Part shown: positions 56,041-64,000 of the stretch, one piece after another
Position numbering within the stretch: position 1 is the first letter of the stretch
Layout: each line of letters opens with the position of its first letter
Source: Adiantum capillus-veneris
Taxonomy: Eukaryota; Streptophyta; Polypodiopsida; Polypodiales; Pteridaceae
Assembly (NCBI GenBank): GCA_014529385.2
Contig: CM043957.1
Span: 71,071,003-71,135,002 of the forward strand
Reading direction: 5' to 3'
Length of the DNA: 64,000 nucleotides
Translations under genes and position numbers: made by a program
Notes under the pieces: model-generated
The model's input: only the letters and a program-made list of their open reading frames with translations
Database searches by the model: none
What the model was told of the DNA's origin: nothing

Positions 56041-57624
56041 GTGCCTGTTGTAAAAATTGCACAAGCTGAAATGAATGAGGACATTACACCTGTGCTAGAT
56101 TGTTACATAAAAGGGACATTGGTTAGGAAAGGTCTAGTGGATGGGGGTGCACAAATTTGCATCATGACAGAGGGACTCATGCAAAAACTAGGCATGCACA
56201 TCCATGAGACACCTGAAATTAAGGTCAAGATGGCAAACAATAGCAAGGCTAGGTACGTAGGCATTTGTAAAAATGTTTTTGTGGAGGCCTTTGGCATTAA
56301 GAAGGTAGTGGATTTCTATGTCATGTCTACCAAAGGAAATGGTTACCCATTTATCCTAGGAAGACCATCGCTAATGAAAATGCGAGCTTTGCAGGATTGG
56401 GAGAGTGGAAAGCTAATTTGCAGGAACGACAATCATAAGAAGGTTGTCTGTGACATGAAGGAGCAACGCCAAGAGGAGCTCCATGAAGAATCATCTCAAA
56501 GTGAGACGGAAGAAGGTTGGACCGATAACACTTCAGAAGAAGAAAGTAGCGGCAGCATTACTGAAGAGGAGTCTTCCATCGAAGTCATGGGGGTAAGGTT
56601 TAAGCCAACCAACCAAGAGACCTCTTGTCAAGGTTTGGAGGAGGTAGGTTCCCAAGCGAACCAAAAAGTGGAAGATGAAAGAATGCTAGAAGGTATGCTA
56701 TCTACAACACTTACAAAGGATGAAAGAGAGGAGTTCAAATGTGTGCTAAGGAAATTTCCTAGGCTTTTTGCTAAAGACTACACCGATGTGCGTGGAGTAG
56801 ATGCTGTTCAACACAAAATTGAGTTGAAGCCAGAGGCCACACCTAAGGCTCATAAGCTACGAAGGCTAGGAGTCATCAAGGAGCAGGCTTTACTCAAGGA
56901 GGTAAGAAAGCTTCTAGCAGCAGGTTTCATTTATCCAGTGGAGAATTCAGAGTGGGTCTCTCCCGTTGTTGTCACTCCTAAGAAAAACGGAAAGTGGAGG
57001 GTGTGTGTGGATTACCGTCCACTCAATGAGGCAACAAAAAGAGATCACTTTCCCCTCCCATTTCAGGATGAGATACTAAATGAGGTAGCTGGTCATGAGA
57101 AGTACATTGTGTGTGATGGCTCTTCAGCCTACTTTCAAATTGGTATTGCATTGGAAATTCAATTGAAAACAACCTTTATCACTCCTTGGGGTTGTTATGC
57201 TTTTAGAGTCATGCCATTTGGTCTGACAAATGCTCCTGCAACATTCCAACGTTTCATGAACATGGTGTTTCAAGCATTCTTTGGAAAGTCAATTAGGGTG
57301 TTCATTGATGATTTCTGCATTTATAGCTCAAAATCATTGCATCTACAAAGGGTAGAAGAAGGTTTAAAGAAGCTCTACGACATGGGAGGTCAACTCAACC
57401 CCGACAAGTGCCACATAGGTGAGGATGAAGTGATCTTGCTCGGTCACAAGGTTTCCTATAAAGGCATTGAGGTGGATCCTTCAAAGGCAAAGGCTCTTAT
57501 TGAGCTCCCATCACCGAAGAGTCTTAAGGAGGTCATCTCTTTCATTCAGAAGGTGAAGTATATGTCACGCTTCATTCACTTAGCCTCGGAGTTGCTTCAT
57601 CCTTTGCAAAAGTTGACACAATAA
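56041..57624 (+). CDS. protease and reverse transcriptase of the Tat-like element
   Basis: The 527-residue segment starts with an aspartic protease: VDGGAQICIMTE with Asp at residue 34 and FILGRPSLMKM near 105; the DGGA active site is a variant of D(S/T)GA that I believe is frequent in Tat elements. An acidic linker (about 145-220) follows. Reverse transcriptase runs from about 240: GFIYPVENSEWVSPVVVTPK, KWRVCVDYRPLNEAT, SAYFQIGIA, FGLTNAPATFQRFMN and the catalytic FIDDFCIYS box at residue 421. It ends at a TAA in the thumb region, with sense continuing in frame. Confidence 0.92.
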   Translation: MPVVKIAQAEMNEDITPVLDCYIKGTLVRKGLVDGGAQICIMTEGLMQKLGMHIHETPEIKVKMANNSKARYVGICKNVFVEAFGIKKVVDFYVMSTKGNGYPFILGRPSLMKMRALQDWESGKLICRNDNHKKVVCDMKEQRQEELHEESSQSETEEGWTDNTSEEESSGSITEEESSIEVMGVRFKPTNQETSCQGLEEVGSQANQKVEDERMLEGMLSTTLTKDEREEFKCVLRKFPRLFAKDYTDVRGVDAVQHKIELKPEATPKAHKLRRLGVIKEQALLKEVRKLLAAGFIYPVENSEWVSPVVVTPKKNGKWRVCVDYRPLNEATKRDHFPLPFQDEILNEVAGHEKYIVCDGSSAYFQIGIALEIQLKTTFITPWGCYAFRVMPFGLTNAPATFQRFMNMVFQAFFGKSIRVFIDDFCIYSSKSLHLQRVEEGLKKLYDMGGQLNPDKCHIGEDEVILLGHKVSYKGIEVDPSKAKALIELPSPKSLKEVISFIQKVKYMSRFIHLASELLHPLQKLTQ

Positions 57625-57681
57625 GTAGAATTTGCATGGTCTGATGAGCTTGAAGAGTATTTTTGTAACATTAAAGTCATT

Positions 57682-58401
57682 TTGTCAGAGCTACCAACAC
57701 TCATGCCTCCTTGTTGGGAGTACACATTCTTTGTTAGCTCTAGTGTTGGAAGGGAAACAATTGGTGTTGTGTTGCTACAACAAGATCCCCATAGTACAAG
57801 GATGCGACCCATCTACTTTGCTAGTAGGATCATGAATGCTTTGGAGAGAGACTACACAGAAGTAGAACTCATGATGCTTTCTCTCATATTTGCGGTGAGA
57901 AAGTTTAGATCCTACCTGCTACCAAAACCTTATGTAATTCTCACTGCAGAAAATTTGTTCCCTTGGGTGTCATCTCAAATGAATCTTAGTACTAGGATCT
58001 CAAAGTGGATTATGGAGTTGCAAGAGTTCCAATACTCTTTCAAGGTAGAAGATAGTGTGCGTGCACAATTGGCAGGGATTCTCACTTATAGGGTACATGA
58101 GAAGGAAATTAAGGTGCCTCAAGTAAAGACCCTACCATTGCCACCACCAAAAAGTATTCCCAATGCTTTTACCTTGCTCTTTGATGGAGCTTTTCGACGA
58201 GCCACAGGGAAAGCAGGGGGAGGGCTAGTGTTGCTCAACCCAAGTGGAGAGGTGGTCATGAAAGAGAAGGTCAATCTACCAGGTTCAACTAGCAACAATG
58301 AAGCAGAATACGACACACTACTTCATGGTTTGAAGATGTGCATTGGCCAAGGGATAAAACGTCTCATGGTAAAGGGGGATGCACTTCTCATTGTTAAATA
58401 G
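57682..58401 (+). CDS. RNase H and second plant-type RNase H of the Tat-like element
   Basis: The first half resembles the Ty3 RNase H: TFFVSSSVGRETIGVVLLQQ, PIYFASRIMNALERDYTEVE and a weak LTAENLFPWV block; the usual first Asp is Ser (FFVSSS), so this RNase H may be inactive, as is common when a second one is present. The second half is an archaeal/plant-type RNase H: LFDGAFRRATGKAGGGLVL with Asp near residue 168, STSNNEAEYDTLLHGLKMC with Glu near 207, and LMVKGDALLIVK with Asp near 231. The following TAG sits where Gln is usual. Confidence 0.88.
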   Translation: MSELPTLMPPCWEYTFFVSSSVGRETIGVVLLQQDPHSTRMRPIYFASRIMNALERDYTEVELMMLSLIFAVRKFRSYLLPKPYVILTAENLFPWVSSQMNLSTRISKWIMELQEFQYSFKVEDSVRAQLAGILTYRVHEKEIKVPQVKTLPLPPPKSIPNAFTLLFDGAFRRATGKAGGGLVLLNPSGEVVMKEKVNLPGSTSNNEAEYDTLLHGLKMCIGQGIKRLMVKGDALLIVK

Positions 58402-58464
58402 ATTTTAGGCATTTGGGCAGGCAAGAATGAAAGATTAAGGACAAAAGTTCATGCCATTCGTAAG

Positions 58465-59301
58465 ATGTTTAATCAGTTTGAAGAAGTGCAACTATATCAT
58501 ATTCCGAGGAAACAAAATGAAGATGCCGATTTACTTGCACAACAAGCAGTTACATGTGTTGAGAGAGAAGTGCAGGTCATCATGGTGGCAGCAGCTGTCA
58601 AGCAACCGAGATACCAGGGATTGGAGTCATTGGCTCCCATTATTGGCTACATTTTGGAGGGTGAGTTTCCACAAGACTTCACGAAGGCTCCGAAGAGGAG
58701 ACTCATGAAGAAGGCAAGTTTCTATCTCTTCCTAGAAGGCTCCCTCTATCAAAAAGGGAAGGATCAAGTGTGCAGAAGAGTACCAACTATCGAGGAAATT
58801 CCAGCCATTCTAAAAGGTTTGCATGAAGAGGCATGTGGTGGTCATTTTGCCCAAGAATCAACTGTGAAGAAGATTTTGCTTGCGGGGTATGTTTGGCCAA
58901 GCTTGCATGTGGACGTTCAGCATTGGTGTAAAAGCTGTCACAATTGTCAGATAAATGGAAATAGAAGGTTGGTGCATGGCCCGAGGCAAATAGTTCTTGC
59001 AAATGGACCCTTTGAAAAGTGGGGCATTGATGCTATGGGTCCTCTGCCTAGGACAAAAAATGGTAAACTCTACATTCTAGTGGCTGTAGACTATATGACT
59101 AGGTGGGTGGAAGCTCAAAGTGTGGCAAGAGTGAATGAGAGGACAGTTAGCAAGTTTGTGTATAATCACATTTGTTGCAAATTTGGCACACCTTTGGAGA
59201 TTGTTTCTGATAATGGTCCAGGGTTTAGGAAGGGCTTGCTCACAGAAGTTTGTGAAGAGCTTCACATTCTACATCGTCATAGCACACCATACTACCCATA
59301 G
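58465..59301 (+). CDS. RNase H end, integrase zinc domain and core of the Tat-like element
   Basis: The start completes the second RNase H (YHIPRKQNEDADLLAQQA). The integrase zinc domain follows: HEEACGGHFAQESTVKKIL near 120 and WCKSCHNCQ near 153. The catalytic core has WGIDAMGPLPRTKNG with Asp near 188 and SDNGPGFRKG with Asp near 249. The frame ends at a TAG in the YYP-x-SNG block, where the family has Gln, so this stop is a clear point mutation of CAG. First codon is ATG but is internal to the polyprotein. Confidence 0.92.
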   Translation: MFNQFEEVQLYHIPRKQNEDADLLAQQAVTCVEREVQVIMVAAAVKQPRYQGLESLAPIIGYILEGEFPQDFTKAPKRRLMKKASFYLFLEGSLYQKGKDQVCRRVPTIEEIPAILKGLHEEACGGHFAQESTVKKILLAGYVWPSLHVDVQHWCKSCHNCQINGNRRLVHGPRQIVLANGPFEKWGIDAMGPLPRTKNGKLYILVAVDYMTRWVEAQSVARVNERTVSKFVYNHICCKFGTPLEIVSDNGPGFRKGLLTEVCEELHILHRHSTPYYP

Positions 59302-59310
59302 TCAAATGGT

Positions 59311-60045
59311 TTGGTGGAGAAGGCTAATGGTGTCATTGTAGGAATCATTAGAAAGATGGTGCAAAACAAGACAAAATTATGGGATTACTTCTTGGATGGT
59401 GCCTTGTGGGCATATCGAACCACATATAGGGAAGCCACGAAGTTCACACCATTTCACTTGGTCTATGGTCAAGAGGCTTTGCAGCCTATCGAGCTCAACA
59501 TTCCAACAATGCGACTTCATGGCAAAGGAGCACAAGATGATCAAGAGGTATGGATGGATCGACTTCTTACGTTAGTGGAGCTTGAGTGGAAAAGAGAAGC
59601 AGCATATGAGTGCTACAAGAGGAAATCCACACAAGCAAAAGAAACGCACGACAAGAAACTGAAGGACAAAGGCATCAAGGAAGGAGAGCTTGTGCTAAGG
59701 TATGACAATCGACTTGACAATCGTTTTGATGCCAAGTTTGAAACTAGATGGCAAGCGCCATACATAGTCAAGAAGGCTTTCAATTCTAATTACTATCAGC
59801 TTATGGACTTGAATGGTAAAGAGCACTCCAGGAAGGTAAACGGGTATTGCTTGAAGCCCTATTTGAGTCGCCTTCTACCAAAGGATCTACCAAAGATCTG
59901 TCCAAAGGCCGCTGTCTCATGTAAGTATTGTTACATGAAGCATGAGTGTAACTCCAGCCAAAATTCTGAGGGGCCAAACAATGAAGATCTCGTCAAGGAC
60001 TCTGAAGCACTCTCTTTGGAAAAGATGCTCTATGATGGTACATGA
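59311..60045 (+). CDS. integrase C-terminal part of the Tat-like element
   Basis: The frame continues directly from the preceding stop with VEKANGVIVGIIRKM, which holds the catalytic Glu, then WDYFLDGALWAYRTTYREAT, PFHLVYGQEALQPIEL and a C-terminal domain with VLRYDNRLDNRFDAKFETRW and PYIVKKAFNSNYYQLMDLNG. The last 50 residues include CKYCYMKHEC and an acidic end. It stops just before the polypurine tract. The first codon is TTG, so it is part of the polyprotein and not a gene start. Confidence 0.92.
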   Translation: MVEKANGVIVGIIRKMVQNKTKLWDYFLDGALWAYRTTYREATKFTPFHLVYGQEALQPIELNIPTMRLHGKGAQDDQEVWMDRLLTLVELEWKREAAYECYKRKSTQAKETHDKKLKDKGIKEGELVLRYDNRLDNRFDAKFETRWQAPYIVKKAFNSNYYQLMDLNGKEHSRKVNGYCLKPYLSRLLPKDLPKICPKAAVSCKYCYMKHECNSSQNSEGPNNEDLVKDSEALSLEKMLYDGT

Positions 60046-60057
60046 ATATACCATCAT

Positions 60058-60073
60058 CCTGGGGGAGGGCTAA
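60058..60073 (+). promoter_or_regulatory. polypurine tract of the Tat-like element
   Basis: CTGGGGGAGGGCTAA directly precedes TGATAGCC of the 3' LTR. Confidence 0.82.
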
Positions 60074-62294
60074 TGATAGCCGTTTTTTGGCTCTCCATAA
60101 TTGCCATACTAAGTTACTCCACCCTACCAAATTCACCCAAACGCTATGGCTATCCCTACCATTTCACTGTACATAGGCGTGTGTGAGTTAGGGGGCTTTT
60201 CCCATATCTTCTTAAAAACCCTCAGCTAGCTAGTCACTGGGCTAGTTGAGCCAAAAAAATAAAAAAAATAAAAAAATAAAAGTATATTATGGCCTCTTTG
60301 TGTGTAAATATTTCATTGTATATATGGCCTAAATATAGGGATTTTTTATTATTATTTTGGTATTTTATTTAAATATTTCTACTTAGGTGTGTGTTTTATT
60401 AAACCTATGTACACCTTCTTTCATCCTCTTACACCATAATTATATTTTTTTCCAATATGTACATACTCTAACCTCATATTTTTCCTTTATACAAATCACT
60501 CCCACATTTTCACCCTCACCCTCATGAAAACAAAAAATTGATTTCTACTCATTGGTTACGTTTATTATGTTATTTACTTGCATACCTTTTCCTCTTTCAC
60601 CCAAAATAATTCAAGGAGGGACCATATCATATGATTCCAATATCTTTCCATATCCATAACTCCTCCATATTTTTATTATTATTTTTACTCATTATTCTAA
60701 CACCATGTGCTCATTGAGCTAAAGTCCATGAATAGTCCATACACTAGTCCCACCATGTATATATTTCTTTATTCACCAATAATCCTCCTCCATGCATGGG
60801 TCAAGGGCAACTTGGATGCTTTGTATTATAATATGACAAAGGAGGGGCTCACTCTTGGATGCATTGTACAAATTCAACAAAGGCATGTGAGCTATGATTT
60901 TTTGAGTGGACCCCAGTCCCACTTTTCTCACAAGTAGCCCTTAGTCTTCTCTCACCCTTCCACACACCTACTCACTCTTACACATCCCTCCCTCTCCTTC
61001 CCTCACTCAAACCTGCAATTTCCATGGCTTCTCCCACCCTCTTCACCATTACCCTTCTCTCTCATCCCTATAGTTCTTTTATGAACCTCTACATACATAC
61101 ACCCTCTCCATGTCTCTCTCTATTGCTTCTATGTTACAATTTCATTTACCTCTCCTAAAAATATCTAAAATTCAGCATCTTAACCATGATAACTTCTGCA
61201 AATTAAGGATTTTTTATCAACAAATCCTCTTTTCATCGTGGTGGTCAACCGTGGCGGCGGCGTAAAGAAGCGAAGAAGAATAAGAAGAAGACCAGCGGTC
61301 ATTTTTTCCACAATGTACACAAGGGTGAGTTCAAGCTTCTTCAAAGCTTCACCATCTCAATGATTCTCTTTTAATTCACCCCTCTTCCTTCATCAAATCA
61401 ACTCATCCTACCCATTGTAAATGTATCACTAACAATTCTAGTGATTATTACCACTAACAACTAACTTCTCTTGTAAAAATGCACCCACACTATCAACATA
61501 TGGAGTAGGCAACCACACAAGTAAACCAAATTCACTCACTCCCATGGAAGTTTCTCTCCTTTCACCACATCAATAATTCTCTTACTTGAGCCCACATCCA
61601 TGTGACTCAAGAGAAAAGAGAGACCCCATTCTCATTTGAAATTCATAAAAATTCATAATCCTTGATCTTTCCTAATAAAATTGATTAGGCTTAATCCTAA
61701 TCAAGGCTTCTAAAACTATAAATAGAACCATTCCTCCCATTCCTCCTTGTTAAAAGAAGAACCCCATTCCTCCTTGTAAAAGACATCACTATACCATTGC
61801 ACACTAGATTGAGCGTACCACACGCCAGTTCTATCTTGGTTGTAAAGAGAGAGAGTAAGCTTTCTATACACCATCACCTTGGTGCATAGAAAAGCTTGAG
61901 CTAGTTTGAGTGAGTGCGAGTAAGAAGATATCTTCCTACCTCTATTGTTTGTATCTACCCCAACACAATGAATGTAGATTGGTAGTTTGGGTGCAATTCA
62001 TGTCCAGGGCTCACGCTTCTCTTCAAATTTGGCTTGGCAAACTCATTCAGCTTCATAAGGTGACTTGTTTCATTGAAGGTTGTTGTTTTGTTGCTTGTGA
62101 TTCATTGGCTATTGTTTGGCTACCATTGTAAGAGGGGTGGATGGTGAGAGGGCTCCCATAACCCTAAGACAATGTGCTAGTGATGCTATAACCAAATCTT
62201 GTCACTTGATTCCGCAAGCTCTAAGTTCCTTTTTGTGCAAAATATAAAGTTGAAGCTAAGTTGTACACCATCTCGCTTCTTCTCTCTCTCTCTC

Positions 62295-62335
<41 letters not shown>

Positions 62336-62594
62336 TTTTAGTATGTGAGAGTGTTCCATTGGTGTTAGGGTTAGTGTAAATTCCTTGCTTGTTTGTGGGT
62401 TGCTCTAACGATTCTCCTCTTTTGCGTCCTAGTTCGCTCTTAAACTAGGTGGTGCCCCTTGTGTAGTTGGGATTTGGCTGTGGGTTTGTTGTTTTGGTTT
62501 GTGTTGTGTTGTGCCCCAGCCCCATTGAGCAGCACGGGATCCTTGAAGGGTGTCTAGAGGTTGCTCTTCTTGTTGCCCGCCCCGGACCGCCTCA
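60074..62594 (+). repeat. 3' LTR of the Tat-like element
   Basis: Matches 51549-54151 but lacks about 160 bases after 60884 and has a small extra duplication near 61730-61765 ('attcctcc' phrases). The (CT)n tract at 62277-62333 is longer than in the 5' LTR. It ends ACCGCCTCA before CTATG. Confidence 0.93.
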
Positions 62595-63840
62595 CTATGT
62601 CGCACAAAAATACAGTAGAAATGTACTATCATCAAGCACATGCTCTTGCGGGTTGAGTGTAGGGTTTTGACTATTGGCAAGTGTGCACCTGGGGGTTGAG
62701 CAAGCTCCTCTTTACTTACAACGAAATCAAAATAAATACAAGAATATTTTACTAAATGTGGAGTGTATATAAAGGTCACGAGTGGGGATATTTATACATT
62801 TAGAAATACATTGTACATATGCTACCTTAGCTCAAAAAAATAAATCTGAGTTTAGCTACACCTCCTAGTGAGTACCTTACACATGTAATGCATTCTAAAA
62901 AACAACGTTGTAATTACAACAAAATTCTCCTAAGGTACTAGAGGCATTAAAAAAGGTACACCTATATATAGGATCACTATTTGTTGTCGCACCTAATTTA
63001 AAAAATTACCTAGTGTGACCTTGGTGGGTCCACTATATATTGATGTGAATTTGACAGAAAGGGTAATCTATTTTTCGAATTTCAAAACAATTTGGAAAAG
63101 ATACTATAGCAACTTGGTGTTACTATAGTGGATCCCTCAAGAGTGTGACACATGCTATCAACATAGTTTAATGCATTATAGACCTCATACCCCTCATCGC
63201 ATTGTTTACAAAAGGGTAATTGGGCATACTTGAAATGCACATATTGAGCAAACATAAGAATAGCCTTCTTATAGGCAAGTGTAGAGAAATTTGGACAAAA
63301 AAATTCTAAAATCTTTTATCAAGTACAAATCAAGTGGTCTCTATATAGCAAGTGCTCTAAGAAAAAGAACAATTTTTACATTGTAGGAGCACTCCGAAGA
63401 GACCTCAAAAATATATTGCATAATTGTTGAACAAGAAATAATAGAAAAGACTTGGGTCAAAATATTTCAAGTCAATGAGTCTATGTTTCGAGTCTATGAG
63501 TCAAGACGTAATATTGAAGGTTTTGATTACAAGGAAAGTATGCTAGCTAGGAGCCTCTGCATTTGTGTTCATTCACAATGTCATTGGCTACTCATCTAGG
63601 GATGCATCCAAACCTACCATGGTTGTGCTAGATTCTTTGCTATTGTGCACCTTAATGAGATTCATTTGTCTATGAGTTGTGAATCACCAACTCCATACTC
63701 AATTGCTTATCACTATCTTGGCTTCCAAAACCAAACCTATTGTCCAACTTCAAATCCTTCCACTCGCGAGTAGCAACACCTTTCCGGAAGATTTTCAAAG
63801 TCAAAACAATAGGATCATCCTAACTTTGGTCAAATCAATA
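62595..63840. other. no gene recognised
   Basis: A/T-rich sequence with no protein likeness. Its first four bases, CTAT, are the right copy of the target duplication. Confidence 0.5.
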
Positions 63841-64000
63841 TCTAACATACTAGGCTTAAAATTGTAAGAGAAGAGCTCACACACCGATGCGGGCTATCAT
63901 TATCTAACATATCAACCTTAAAATTGTAAGAGAAGAGCTCACACACACAAACTGACCAATATTATCTAATATATCAACCATAAAATTATAGGGGAAGAGC
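63841..64000. repeat. 62-bp tandem repeat, cut by window end
   Basis: The phrase 'tctaacata...ttaaaattgtaagagaagagctcacacac' begins at 63841, 63903 and 63965, a period of 62 bases. The third copy is cut by the window end, so the array probably goes on. Confidence 0.85.

Larger units (their letters stand above)
51549..62594 (+). mobile_element. 11 kb Ty3/gypsy element, Tat-like, with ~2.6-kb LTRs
   Basis: LTRs at 51549-54151 and 60074-62594, a primer site at 54156-54172, a polypurine tract at about 60058-60073, and CTAT on both sides (51545-51548, 62595-62598) define a complete insertion. The interior encodes Gag, protease, reverse transcriptase, two RNase H domains and integrase on the plus strand in one frame with only in-frame stops. 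The second, plant-type RNase H between RNase H and integrase is typical of the Tat group. This is the most complete element in the window, but at least four stops break gag-pol. Confidence 0.94.

Overview
This is a eukaryotic nuclear window, almost certainly from a land plant. It is dense in LTR retrotransposons and holds no intact host gene that I can recognise. Degenerate PLS-type pentatricopeptide (PPR) copies with wording such as MYAKCGVLERAQKVL and WNALIAGCAQQEQG fit a large plant genome, and I lean towards a fern. That is inference from protein style only. No rRNA, tRNA gene or CRISPR array was found.

Layout. (1) 1-4535: 5' two thirds of a decayed Ty1/copia element on the minus strand, cut by the window edge. 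(2) 5600-6983 and 20106-23700: a plus-strand cluster of broken PPR units. (3) 6984-20076: a 13.1 kb LTR element inserted in that cluster. It has twin 1069-bp LTRs, a PBS, a PPT, a leader carrying a ~298-bp tandem array built around the palindrome GTCTATCGCGATAGAC, and one 1.9-kcodon frame coding Gag, protease and unusual downstream domains but no reverse transcriptase or integrase. (4) 24164-26971: long (GA/CT)n microsatellites and a probable 189-bp SINE- or LINE-like insertion. (5) 27720-42950: a three-layer nest. A hierarchical inverted repeat is split by a minus-strand element with 154-bp LTRs (28077-42310), which is itself split by a minus-strand chromovirus (31455-40206) with ~1.53-kb LTRs and a recognisable chromodomain. 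(6) 46334-50075: a heavily decayed plus-strand Ty3 relative of element 3 that still has the start of a reverse transcriptase. (7) 51549-62594: an 11 kb plus-strand Ty3 element with ~2.6-kb LTRs, full gag-pol with a second, plant-type RNase H (Tat-like), and only in-frame stops. (8) 63841-64000: the start of a 62-bp tandem repeat.

How the parts relate: the region is a graveyard of nested insertions. Layering gives the order: inverted repeat, then the 154-bp-LTR element, then the chromovirus. The most unusual structure is the 6984-20076 element. Its palindrome array sits between PBS and gag, where retroviruses keep dimerisation and packaging signals. Its coding frame has a normal retropepsin, a second retropepsin-like domain with an altered active site, and a repeated WIP..LL..QGFY motif where polymerase would be expected. 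It probably depends on enzymes from a fuller relative. All joins across stops and frameshifts are my reading of the sequence; no database search was run.
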